In this document: positions 1 through 7,646 of the stretch, one piece after another
Numbering within the stretch: position 1 is the first letter of the stretch
Layout: each line of letters opens with the position of its first letter
Origin: Pseudomonadota bacterium
GTDB lineage: Bacteria > Pseudomonadota > Gammaproteobacteria > Acidiferrobacterales > UBA6901
NCBI GenBank assembly: GCA_021785795.1
Contig: JAJYEK010000018.1
Span: forward strand, 1-46,913
Length of the DNA stretch: 46,913 nucleotides
Direction of reading: 5' to 3'
The notes under the pieces: generated by a model
Databases searched by the model: none
Seen by the model: only the letters and a program-made list of their open reading frames with translations
What the model was told of the DNA's origin: nothing
Translations under genes and position numbers: made by a program

Positions 1-258
1 ACCGCGATACGGGAACGCTACGAGTGCGTGCTGCGCAACGAGGACGGCGATACCTGCTCGGTGCTGCTCGACCACGACATCAAGGCCATGATGCCCGCAG
101 CCAAGGCCGGGGCGAAGGCCAAGACAACCGGCCGACGCGCAGGGCGGCCGCGGAAGGCGTCGGCCGCACAGCCTGATGCCGCGCCGTCCGTTCCCCTGCG
201 CGGATTCACGCCGGTGCCCGTGCCAGCCGCGCAGCCGGGCACGCGCGAGGACGCATAG
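1..258 (+). CDS. C-terminal end of an unrecognised protein (partial)
   Basis: Frame 1 is open from the first base of the window and stops at 258, so only the last 85 codons are present and the start lies outside. The first half is charged and mixed (it includes ECVLRNEDGDTCSVLLDHD). The tail is rich in Ala, Lys, Arg and Pro, with an AT-hook-like GRRAGRPRKA stretch that could touch nucleic acid. The stop is one base before a likely TTG start of the next gene, which suggests translational coupling. I do not recognise the family. Confidence 0.55.
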   Translation, partial: TAIRERYECVLRNEDGDTCSVLLDHDIKAMMPAAKAGAKAKTTGRRAGRPRKASAAQPDAAPSVPLRGFTPVPVPAAQPGTREDA

Positions 259-259
259 C

Positions 260-484
260 TTGTCCTGGCACATTGTCCGCGTCGTCGGCGCGGCCCTGAA
301 CGTCTTTGGGAGCGGCGGCCTGCTTTTGGAGGGGCTGTCCCTCCTGCGGCAGGAGAAGCGCACGCACAGCCGCGTGTTGCGCATCTCGCACAAGCTGCTG
401 GCGAGCGCCGAGGCCTCGGCGCTGGCTTTCTTTGTCGGCAATATGTGCCTGCTGCTGGCGGATGTCGGGCCGGCGTGGTTTTAA
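260..484 (+). CDS. small membrane protein, probable TTG start
   Basis: A 74-residue protein with two hydrophobic stretches: about residues 6-24 (IVRVVGAALNVFGSGGLLL) and about 52-69 (ALAFFVGNMCLLLADVG). A short basic segment (RQEKRTHSR) joins them, so a two-helix inner-membrane protein is likely. I chose TTG at 260 because GAGG lies about 10 bases upstream and the previous gene stops at 258. An ATG at 176 exists, but it would overlap the upstream gene for 80 bases and add an arginine-rich, non-membrane leader. The function is unknown; small membrane proteins like this are common among conjugation accessory genes. Confidence 0.45.
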   Translation: MSWHIVRVVGAALNVFGSGGLLLEGLSLLRQEKRTHSRVLRISHKLLASAEASALAFFVGNMCLLLADVGPAWF

Positions 485-541
485 CGCAGCCCCCTTCCTA
501 GGGGGCCGTACAGGGCGGCGCCCGCCTCCTCCTGTTGCCGA

Positions 542-1096
542 TTACCGGTTACCGTCGATCTCCTGGTCGAGCACCTCGTCGCCGTCGCCCTTCTCTTTTT
601 GCCGTTTTCGCCTTCGCAAGGGGTGGCCGCGCTTTTGGGTGCGCTTTTGTGCAGGACGGGCCGGCGAGCGCTCCGCCAGGGCATGAAGACGATCCACGGC
701 CCGCTCAAGCTCGCCACACGCCGCCTTCTCCTGAATCTCCTCGACGCTGCCACCGATGACCGTGCGGACCAAGACCTTGGCCTCGGCCTCGGTCTTGCCG
801 AGATTCACGGCTTCCGTAAAACATAGGTCCTTGAGGCTGAAGATACGGCGCTTGAAGACGGAGGCCGCCAGGGGGTCTCGTTCGCTGCGGGCCACGAGCG
901 AAAACAGCGGCATCGCCATCAGCTCTTCTTTATGGGCCCGTTTGTAGCGCCGGTCATGGTCCGGCATGGCGGGGTCATGGGCCTGCATGAGGGCCACACG
1001 TCGCTCGAGCACGGCGAGCGCCAAGGGGTCTTCATTCTCATAGGCCAGGGCCCAGAGGTCCGGGAATGGGAGGGCAAAAAGATCAGATTCGTTCAC
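542..1096 (-). CDS. hypothetical protein with an internal repeat
   Basis: A 184-residue soluble protein read from GTG at 1096. Two stretches resemble each other: about residues 9-34 and 62-85, both ending in a DPLA..V(L/F)(E/K)RR(V/I) pattern, so it probably arose by duplication of a helical unit. The C-terminal 45 residues are strongly basic (KRTQKRGHPLRRRKRQKEK), as in proteins that contact DNA or RNA. It runs opposite to its small neighbours. The ribosome-binding site is weak (GGA before GTG). I do not recognise a named family, and no catalytic motif is visible. Confidence 0.55.
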   Translation of the reverse strand: MNESDLFALPFPDLWALAYENEDPLALAVLERRVALMQAHDPAMPDHDRRYKRAHKEELMAMPLFSLVARSERDPLAASVFKRRIFSLKDLCFTEAVNLGKTEAEAKVLVRTVIGGSVEEIQEKAACGELERAVDRLHALAERSPARPAQKRTQKRGHPLRRRKRQKEKGDGDEVLDQEIDGNR

Positions 1097-1215
1097 GGTG
1101 TCCAGATGGGGTACGTCGTTACCTTGATGATATCACTTGGACGCCCGGGCCTCACGGCCGATGGCCCTCCTAAGTCCGGGGTTGCCAGAAAGCCCCCGGG
1201 GCCCACAATGCCTCT

Positions 1216-1431
1216 ATGGAACCCCCCTTTCTGGAACTGTATCGCGACACCCGCACGGGCGATGTGCTGCTTTGGGCCGGGCAAGACGGACGCCACGTAC
1301 GGCTCCGTTATCTGGGCGCGTCGCCGGGGGATGAAGATGGCGTGCTGGTTTACGACGCGGCGACGTTCCTGGGGTTGCTGCGGCGAGGCATCCTGGAGGT
1401 GGTTCCCTATGTCGTCGAGACGGATGGCTGA
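1216..1431 (+). CDS. small hypothetical protein (71 aa)
   Basis: Starts with ATG at 1216 and gives a compact acidic protein of mixed hydrophobic and charged residues (MEPPFLELYRDTRTGDVLLW at the N-terminus) with no membrane segment. Amino-acid use is protein-like, with alternating strands suggested by VLLWAGQDGRHVRLRYLG. This is why I prefer it to the competing ORFs in the other frames. A G-rich tract upstream could serve as a weak ribosome-binding site. No family is recognised. It lies divergently from the gene ending at 542. Confidence 0.45.
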   Translation: MEPPFLELYRDTRTGDVLLWAGQDGRHVRLRYLGASPGDEDGVLVYDAATFLGLLRRGILEVVPYVVETDG

Positions 1432-1506
1432 TCCCCTGCCGCTTTTGTGATCAGGTAGCCATGACAGCGTCGTGACCGGGCCGGTCGACCTTTGTCCCCA
1501 GACCTA

Positions 1507-1523
1507 TCCACAGAATTTGTGGA
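1507..1523. promoter_or_regulatory. palindrome made of two DnaA-box-like sequences
   Basis: TCCACA-GAATT-TGTGGA forms 6-bp inverted arms. Read outward, the arms are CTATCCACA and, on the other strand, TTGTCCACA, each one base from the DnaA box TTATCCACA. Just to the left and right are two copies of ACCGGGCCGGTC (about 1475-1488 and 1526-1537), the first inside a GACCGG-G-CCGGTC inverted repeat. The block sits in a 259-base stretch without a convincing gene (1432-1690). It could be part of a replication origin or an operator for the downstream gene. Confidence 0.35.
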
Positions 1524-1690
1524 CAACCGGGCCGGTCCCGGCCGGACAACGCTGGCCGCACAACGCTTGGGGTCTCGGAAAGACCGGATGTACTATTCGG
1601 GGGCAATGGGATGGGCAAAACCTTTATGTACGGGCATCCGGTATTGAATGTTGGGGATAAGCGGGGAGTCGGCGTGCCGACTTATTCGTC

Positions 1691-2308
1691 GTGATCTTCC
1701 TGCTCGCGCTTCTTGTCGTCTTATGGGGTGTGATCGTTTGTGTCGTGCAGGACCATCTGCGGGGTAGACGTCCGTCCCGAATGATCATGACGGGTGTCGT
1801 GGCGTTGTGGGGGCTCGGAAGCGCGCCTGTTCTCTGGCTGTTGTTTGTTGCCGCCCACGCGCGGCATCCCGGTTATGCCGACCTCGCGGTTCCCGGTTTC
1901 CTTCTTTTTGGCCTCGTCGGGACCGTCCTATACAGTCGTCTCATTTGGACCGCCCGCCATGGTTCATTCCTCGCGCTGGGCGCTCCCTTGCTGGCCACTG
2001 TCGCGAGCGTCTACATTGTCGGGGCATGCCTTGACCACTACTGGTTCTTTCGCGGCCCTCCGAACCGTTTTGCCGTGCTGAACGCCGAGGCATTTCCTGC
2101 AGCTCGCCGGGAGATCGGATGCGACCAAGTCGTCCTGCTGCGCATGGGCCGGTCGGCCGCAACCTATCGTTGCCAGACCACTGTCATGTTTGGTGGCTTC
2201 GACAGCCAATGGCCATTTATCCCCTGGCCAGACTACACGGAAGGCCGGAGCGTGGCCCTCAAAGTATCGCTTGATGAACTCCGGCGATCGGCGGCGCGTT
2301 CAAAATAA
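1691..2308 (+). CDS. multi-pass membrane protein of unknown function
   Basis: A 205-residue protein read from GTG at 1691. Hydrophobic segments lie at about residues 2-20, 33-53, 67-82 and 93-113, giving three or four inner-membrane helices. A C-terminal part of about 90 residues follows and contains a Cys pair (C144, C161), probably soluble or periplasmic. The start is uncertain. There is no ribosome-binding site right before GTG: the nearest purine run (GCGGGGAG, about 1661-1668) is 23 or more bases upstream, with a small hairpin AGTCGGC-GT-GCCGACT (1667-1682) in between. The gene converges on the PLD gene that ends at 2382. I recognise no family. Confidence 0.5.
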   Translation: MIFLLALLVVLWGVIVCVVQDHLRGRRPSRMIMTGVVALWGLGSAPVLWLLFVAAHARHPGYADLAVPGFLLFGLVGTVLYSRLIWTARHGSFLALGAPLLATVASVYIVGACLDHYWFFRGPPNRFAVLNAEAFPAARREIGCDQVVLLRMGRSAATYRCQTTVMFGGFDSQWPFIPWPDYTEGRSVALKVSLDELRRSAARSK

Positions 2309-2368
2309 AGCCCTCTTCGCGCGCCATCGTCCGCCCCCACTCCAGATCCCTTATGTGCTCACAGTAAC

Positions 2369-2389
2369 CCGGATAGGTCCTCTATCCGG
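2369..2389. terminator. hairpin between convergent genes
   Basis: CCGGATA-GGTCCTC-TATCCGG makes a perfect 7-bp stem with a 7-base loop. It lies 60 bases after the stop of the plus-strand membrane gene, and the minus-strand PLD stop codon (2382-2384) falls inside it. Position and symmetry suit a terminator shared by convergent genes. There is no run of T on either side, so a typical intrinsic terminator is not certain. Confidence 0.35.
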
Positions 2390-3443
2390 CCCTCTTGAGA
2401 CCTTTCCGCGCCTTCTTCTTTGGCGTACGTCGCGCGGCTCGCATTTCCTTTTGGACCGCGGTCAGAAAGGCCGGCACGACCTCATCGGCGGGCGCGAGCG
2501 GCCAGACATCATTCTTGTGGGAGAGGAGTACCGGGAACGTGCGCGCAGCCAGCACCTTCTGAATCGCTTTGGTGGTCGCGGCGTTCAGGGCGAACGGCTC
2601 CCCGGGCTTCTTGAGTTTTGCCGTCTCGGCGGCCACTTTTGTGTATTGTTCATCATCTTTACCACCCGGTATGACGCGGTGCACATACATCCATTCGGCC
2701 ATATCACCTCTCTGGGTGCGTGGCAAACCGTTACGCTTGGCATGCCAGCATAAAATCCAATCGCCGTCTTTTACCGGATCCTCTTCCAGGAAGCTCATGT
2801 GGTTCGAAAAATAGTCATCGGGCTCCTTGTCGATATCCGGTATTGCCGCTCGCACCGCTTTAAGATTCCATGTCATATCGTCCACGATGTACCAGACGAT
2901 ATGAATCGTCGGTTTTCCGGGCTCGACCCGGTAATCTGTTAGCGTAGGCACTTGGCGCTCATCACCTACCAGGTCCCGCGCGACCGCGATATGCCATTTT
3001 TTCGTGAGCTTCTCGAGCGCCGTTTCCTTGGCGTTACGGGTCCGGTACTGCGTTTGCGCCATCATCTTGTACCGCGCAAAGGTCTTCTCAAGGGCTCGGA
3101 GCGTCGCGGCATCGGTCAGCTCGATCGCGACCTCCTCGCGGCCTCCGTCCCCCATGCCGTTCTGAGACAGGTTGCAGCTGCCCACCACGGCCGCTTTGGC
3201 CCCCACATAGATTTTGGCGTGCAGCGCATCCAGGAAATGGACCTTATCGTCGCCGAGCGCCCTCATGAGATCGCGGATGGCATAGGGATTGGAGCCCAAC
3301 GTCGGCGAGACGATGATCTCCTCAACCCCTTTGGGCACCACATAATCGCGCCATTGGGCGCCTACATAGGCCACAGCGATACGGCGGGGCATTATCTTGC
3401 GGATAGCGGCGCGGGTGGCCTTGGCGGTGGTAAGTAGCTTCAT
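2382..3443 (-). CDS. stand-alone phospholipase D-family (PLD) nuclease-like protein
   Basis: A 353-residue protein. One PLD motif is clear near the N-terminus: H75-A-K77 followed by GSCNLSQNG (S89, N91) and a downstream acidic GREEVAIEL, as in PLD nucleases that act as dimers. The remaining 230 or so residues (about 125-353) form an unrecognised domain rich in Trp, Lys and Asp (DWILCWHAKRNGLPR), possibly for substrate binding. I chose ATG at 3443 because GGAGGAG lies 5-6 bases before it; an upstream ATG at 3542 lacks a site and adds an unlikely leader. It is the last gene of the minus-strand defence array, downstream of the Mrr-type nuclease. A role in DNA cleavage is inferred. Confidence 0.75.
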   Translation of the reverse strand: MKLLTTAKATRAAIRKIMPRRIAVAYVGAQWRDYVVPKGVEEIIVSPTLGSNPYAIRDLMRALGDDKVHFLDALHAKIYVGAKAAVVGSCNLSQNGMGDGGREEVAIELTDAATLRALEKTFARYKMMAQTQYRTRNAKETALEKLTKKWHIAVARDLVGDERQVPTLTDYRVEPGKPTIHIVWYIVDDMTWNLKAVRAAIPDIDKEPDDYFSNHMSFLEEDPVKDGDWILCWHAKRNGLPRTQRGDMAEWMYVHRVIPGGKDDEQYTKVAAETAKLKKPGEPFALNAATTKAIQKVLAARTFPVLLSHKNDVWPLAPADEVVPAFLTAVQKEMRAARRTPKKKARKGLKRAG

Positions 3444-3468
3444 GATCTCCTCCGGGAGTTTTTTTATG

Positions 3469-3500
3469 GTTATAGACAGTCGCACCCATTGGATCATGGG
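3469..3500 (-). promoter_or_regulatory. possible promoter/operator of the stand-alone PLD gene
   Basis: On the minus strand TATAAC (3474-3469) lies about 26 bases before the PLD start and could be a -10 element. The expected -35 zone is occupied by a small inverted repeat, CCCAT-N6-ATGGG (3485-3500). The -35 match is poor, so this is only a suggestion. The 278 bases between the Mrr gene and this gene hold nothing else convincing. Confidence 0.25.
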
Positions 3501-3721
3501 GTGGGGCTGGCTGTCACACCCGATGATGCTTTCCGGGTCCAAGGGTGCGAGCCACCGTCGTTTCCACCGACCTGCGGAATCCCTGATGCTGGTCCTCGAT
3601 TAGGCCGGAGTATGGGCGTTGGCTTTGAGGGAAATCCATTGGCCGCTACCGCAACGCAGCCCGGCGCCATGCTTACCGCGCAAACCGAGCAAGCCGCACG
3701 CCAGGCACTCAGAGCAAGCCG

Positions 3722-4750
3722 TCATTCCTGTACTGCCACCGTCCAGATCCTCTTCAACGGCAATTCGGCCTTCAAGTCTTCATCAAGGTGGTCATAATGG
3801 GCAAACAGTTGTTCCAGCAAATCCTTTTGCGTCCACAGCCGCACCCGGAAGAAGCTTGCCGCGAGTTCTTTTTGTACGTTGCTTTTGAAGCCGCCCCACG
3901 AGACGAACAACCCTTCACCAGCGCCAAACTTGGAGACCGCCCCTAACAGCTTATCCACGCTCGAGCGGTCGATAGGCCCACCCTCCGATTTCACTTCCAC
4001 ACACAGACGCGGCGAATCAAACCCCAATGGCCCCGAACCGGCCAGAATATCTACGCCCCCATCCGCCCCCTCCGGGCTACGGTAAGTGGTGTACCCCTGG
4101 GCCTTGAGGATCGCTTCCACCAGGCGGGTGAGACCATGCCCCTTGAAACGCGACACGATAAGCTGCGCAATCTGGTCACGGCCAAGATCTTCGAGGTCGC
4201 TATCCTCGGCGGCCTCGTCGGTCATTGGCGCAGGGGGCTTCGTGACGGCCGTTATGGTTTCGGGCTTCCAGCCATTAGCCCGCATGGCGGCGATGCGTTG
4301 CTCGGCGTTGTTGCGTTGCACCCGGCATATGGTCAGAAATGCGCCGAAAGTGTAGAGCAAGTCCTTGCCGAAGTTGACGCGCGGCACCGCCTCGCCAATC
4401 CATTTCACCGGCCGCCAGTGGAAGAACGGATTCGGCCCCTGCGGCTCCGCGTGGTAATCGCCGATCACTTCTCCGACATAGATGGCGGGCTGCGTCTTGA
4501 GCGGCAGGATAACGAGGTCGCCTTTCCGAACCTCATGCGCAAAAGGCCAGACTTGGCTCACCCAATTCTGGATCGCCTTGGGCTTGGCGTCTGGGTAACG
4601 CTCTGTCAGTGCCTTCGTCAAATGGGCCCGTTCGCTAAGCTTGCCAAGATCCACATTCAAATCGTCCCAAGTTACATAGACGCGGTTTTCCTGGATGAAT
4701 TTCTGTTCGTATTCGCCATGGGAACCAGCACGGATTAACCAAATTGCCAT
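3722..4750 (-). CDS. Mrr-type (type IV-like) restriction endonuclease
   Basis: A 342-residue protein. The C-terminal half is an Mrr catalytic domain: GADGGVDIL (D234) followed by CVEVKSEGGPID (E252, K254), the D...ExK metal-binding set of the PD-(D/E)XK fold. Residues 1 to about 150 look like an EVE/PUA-like reader of modified bases: MAIWLIRAG at the start, then KGDLVILP and an AIYVGEVIGDY strand. Known relatives with this layout cut DNA carrying modified bases. ATG at 4750 is preceded by AGGGGG. It stands alone between an IS66-like fragment and the PLD gene. Specificity for modified DNA is inferred from family knowledge. Confidence 0.85.
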   Translation of the reverse strand: MAIWLIRAGSHGEYEQKFIQENRVYVTWDDLNVDLGKLSERAHLTKALTERYPDAKPKAIQNWVSQVWPFAHEVRKGDLVILPLKTQPAIYVGEVIGDYHAEPQGPNPFFHWRPVKWIGEAVPRVNFGKDLLYTFGAFLTICRVQRNNAEQRIAAMRANGWKPETITAVTKPPAPMTDEAAEDSDLEDLGRDQIAQLIVSRFKGHGLTRLVEAILKAQGYTTYRSPEGADGGVDILAGSGPLGFDSPRLCVEVKSEGGPIDRSSVDKLLGAVSKFGAGEGLFVSWGGFKSNVQKELAASFFRVRLWTQKDLLEQLFAHYDHLDEDLKAELPLKRIWTVAVQE

Positions 4751-4759
4751 ATCACCCCC

Positions 4760-4897
4760 TCAAGACCGAAATGTACCCACGATTACCCGCCCTGCTAGAT
4801 ACTTCCGTCCGCCCTGCATACGCCGGACCGACAGGCCGCTCGCCTGCCAGTTCCCGACGTGGCCCCGCTGCTGCGCGGCCTTCTCGCTCTTGGTCAT
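4760..4897 (-). pseudogene. fragment resembling the IS66 accessory protein TnpA
   Basis: A 45-codon reading frame with a strong ribosome-binding site (GGAGGAGG about 9 bases before ATG at 4897). Its first 26 residues (MTKSEKAAQQRGHVGNWQAS, then GLSVRR) look like the start of IS66-type TnpA accessory proteins, which carry an H..W..SGLS motif. The rest does not, so the family match breaks after about residue 26. I read it as an insertion-sequence scar at the joint between the Mrr gene and the three-gene helicase cassette. It could instead be a real small gene, given its good start site. Confidence 0.4.
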
Positions 4898-4925
4898 ACC
4901 GGCATCCTCCTCCGCGTCAAAGCGG

Positions 4926-7646
4926 CTATTCGGCCCGAGGCGGTCGGAACGACGGCGCTGCCGCGAGGAGGTCGTCTCTACGATCCTTGGGGGCACGCTC
5001 CCACGCTTCAGAATGGAGCAACGAGCCGAAGAGGCTGGCGTCGAAGACGTGCTGCCTCCGCATCACCCGATCCCACTGAAACGCGTCGTATGTGCCCTCA
5101 AAGACGAGCTGCCGCACCTCGACGAATGGCGGCTCACCTTGGCACCCTTCGTCGAGCCAGTGCTGCGCGAGCCGCTCCCACAGGCTACCCTTCCGATCGA
5201 CACGTCCGATCTGCTGCTCCAGCACGGCAGGGTTCCACTCGGCATGAAACTGCACGACGACCCGACAGGACTCGTGAAGGTTGAGCCCTTCACGTCCGAC
5301 CTGGCTCTGGGCGATGAGGACCCGTGGCGAGGCGCCAGGACGGTTGAACGCGGCCTGGAGGTAGCGCCGGGTCTCCCATTTTGTGGCCCCCTGAAGCAAG
5401 CGCGCATGGAAGCTCTGGCGACTGTCGTCGTCCTCGAGGAGCGCCCTCAGGGATTCCTGTCGGAACACGGACTGCTCCTCGTCGACATCCTTGCCGCCCA
5501 GCTCGTCAAGGAGCGGACGGATGCGCTCTTCAACGAACTCCTTGGTGAGCCCCTCGAAGCGCTCGTCCGTGACCCCATCCGACTCCGAAGTCGTCGCGAG
5601 GAAGTCGTCGAGGACGAAAGAGACGAGGTGGTCTTCGAGCGCGCCCTCAAGTTCGCGGTCAACTGGCGCACCGACCAAAAGCAACGGGTCGTTGCGCCAC
5701 GCGGCGACCGCCTTCCTCGCGCGCCTCCGCACCTTGTCACGCAGTCGCTTGTAGGCCCTGTGGCTGTCGGCCAGCGCGCGACGCATCTCTGCGCCGTTGC
5801 CGCTCCGAAGACGGCCCGAGAGCGCCCCCTCTGCGCGCAGCCGATCGAGCTGGCGAAGCGCGATTCCGAGCATAGCGTTACCGTGAACAGCGTGCGTAAT
5901 CGGTCTGGCGGCATCGGCAGCACGCAGTGCGTGGCGAACGTTGAGCACATCGCGCAGGAGCTGAAGCGGGCGCAGGAAGACGCCAAACACCAGCACCTTC
6001 TCATGCTTCAGCGTCCAACTCTCAATCTCCTTCACGGCAGCCAGAACGCGGGGATGCTCGGCGTCTGGATCGAGCTCGGCGCCGTTCACGCACGGCAACG
6101 CTTTGCGCACACGCTCGCGCCCCTTGCGGAGCCGCCGATACCAGTAGGCAGCACGGGCGACCTTACCTCGCGTGTAGTCGTCAACGTCGCCGGGCTCGGG
6201 GACGCGAAGCGGCGTGCTCGACTCGGCCAGGTCGATGCTGACGTGCCCCGCAGACAGCTTCGTGTACGCGTCGTGCACCGCGCGAGGCCACTCTGCGGTG
6301 TCCTTCAGCATCAGCCCTTGAAGGCTCTGGCTCATGCACTCGGCCGCGAAGAGCACATCGAGCCAGGGCGCACTCTGACCGACCGTCTCCGTCCACCCGA
6401 TCTGCACGCGTTGAAGGCGTCGATGCGGATGCGGCCGTCCTTCTGGAAGCTGGGTGCCCTTACGGAAGCTCGTGACCAGCGGGTCCTCGTCACGTCGCCG
6501 TCGCGTCACGAATGGAGCCAATGCCGTGGTGAAGTCCTTCGCCGCTGCACAGAGCTCGTCGAGGCGGCCCCCTTCGTCGGGGGCGACGGCGGCGCAAAGT
6601 GCCGCGTTACGCAGGCGCTCCACCACTTGCTCCCCTCGCTTCTTGCCGAGCCCGCTGCGCGCGCGGCGAAGAAGGTCAAGCCACTGCTGCAGCTCGAGCT
6701 CCATCGGCGTCGCCGTTAGGCAGAGCCGACGACCATTCTCGGGCTGCTTTAAGAGCAAGTCGACTAGTCGCGCAAGTACCGTGCCCGACGCCGCGCCCAG
6801 TGCCGTATCCTCAACATCCATCTCGCCGCGACTCTTGTGTGCCTCGTCAATGACGATGAGGTCGAACTCGCCGAGCCAAAGGCCCAGCAGCTCCTCGGTC
6901 AGCGGACGCCCGTCTCCGCCATTGCCGAACTTCGCGAGGAGATTGGCGTTGTTCCAGCTCGACACGTTGAGTAGAGGAAGCGCCTTGATGCGCTTTCGCA
7001 GGTCTCCACACGTGCGCGTACGCGGGGCGACCTCGCTCGCGATCCGAGCCATCCCGTTCCAGGTCCAGTTCGACGCCACCAAGTTATCGACCTGCCGCTG
7101 CAACTTGCCGATCCGCGTCCGCCCGTCCACACGCACTTTTGGTGAGGCGAGATGCAGTTCGACCAACGATGGCAAAGTCGCGCGCCACACGAGGGAGTTG
7201 CTGCGCACCAATGGCGCGCGGAACCCGTGGGAAATGAGCCACCATTCGGGCTTGGTGGGGCGCGGGCTAAAGTCCTTCCACGACGCGTCATTTGGCGACA
7301 CCTTGCGCAGGAACTCCGTGAGGGTCGTGAGTTCCTTCGGGGCGGGGCCGTTCGCGCGAAGCTTCCGCGACTCGGCGATCCACTGGTGCATAAGGCCGTG
7401 GGGCGCGACGACGGCCGCGCGCCCGCCTGCCTCGAGAACCGCGTGAACCACTGCGCACGCGATGCGTGTCTTGCCGGTTCCGACCTCGTCGGCGAGCACT
7501 ACACCGCTCCACGGCAACCGCTCAGCCATCCACGTGAGCGACGCCCGTTGGCCGTCGTCAAGATGCTGTTCCGCACGCCGCTTGGCCGCGTCCTCGGCGA
7601 CCAACTTCCGAAGCGCTTTGGCGGCGTCGGCCCACAAAAATCTCAT
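4926..7646 (-). CDS. SNF2-type superfamily 2 helicase of a three-gene defence-like cassette
   Basis: A 906-residue ATPase. Motif I is ADEVGTGKT (G56-T60), motif II is IDEAH (D267-H270), and the C-terminal RecA lobe carries VGREGLNLHESC and motif VI QQIGRVDRKG at about 811-820. The order and wording match SNF2/RapA-like DNA translocases rather than strand-separating RecQ or UvrD enzymes. A long charged insert (about 410-650) lies between the lobes. The start codon overlaps the stop of the upstream PLD-like gene by ATGA, so the two products are made together. It is the last gene of the cassette. Probable role: ATP-driven movement along DNA to position the partner nuclease (inference). Confidence 0.85.
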   Translation of the reverse strand: MRFLWADAAKALRKLVAEDAAKRRAEQHLDDGQRASLTWMAERLPWSGVVLADEVGTGKTRIACAVVHAVLEAGGRAAVVAPHGLMHQWIAESRKLRANGPAPKELTTLTEFLRKVSPNDASWKDFSPRPTKPEWWLISHGFRAPLVRSNSLVWRATLPSLVELHLASPKVRVDGRTRIGKLQRQVDNLVASNWTWNGMARIASEVAPRTRTCGDLRKRIKALPLLNVSSWNNANLLAKFGNGGDGRPLTEELLGLWLGEFDLIVIDEAHKSRGEMDVEDTALGAASGTVLARLVDLLLKQPENGRRLCLTATPMELELQQWLDLLRRARSGLGKKRGEQVVERLRNAALCAAVAPDEGGRLDELCAAAKDFTTALAPFVTRRRRDEDPLVTSFRKGTQLPEGRPHPHRRLQRVQIGWTETVGQSAPWLDVLFAAECMSQSLQGLMLKDTAEWPRAVHDAYTKLSAGHVSIDLAESSTPLRVPEPGDVDDYTRGKVARAAYWYRRLRKGRERVRKALPCVNGAELDPDAEHPRVLAAVKEIESWTLKHEKVLVFGVFLRPLQLLRDVLNVRHALRAADAARPITHAVHGNAMLGIALRQLDRLRAEGALSGRLRSGNGAEMRRALADSHRAYKRLRDKVRRRARKAVAAWRNDPLLLVGAPVDRELEGALEDHLVSFVLDDFLATTSESDGVTDERFEGLTKEFVEERIRPLLDELGGKDVDEEQSVFRQESLRALLEDDDSRQSFHARLLQGATKWETRRYLQAAFNRPGASPRVLIAQSQVGREGLNLHESCRVVVQFHAEWNPAVLEQQIGRVDRKGSLWERLAQHWLDEGCQGEPPFVEVRQLVFEGTYDAFQWDRVMRRQHVFDASLFGSLLHSEAWERAPKDRRDDLLAAAPSFRPPRAE

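Noticed and set aside
1472..1660. 62-codon plus-strand frame
   Set aside because: Composed of the repeat and palindrome sequences with a GTG start and no ribosome-binding site.
4695..6719. 674-codon plus-strand frame
   Set aside because: It lies antisense to the SNF2-type helicase, whose motifs are intact; high G+C leaves long open antisense frames.
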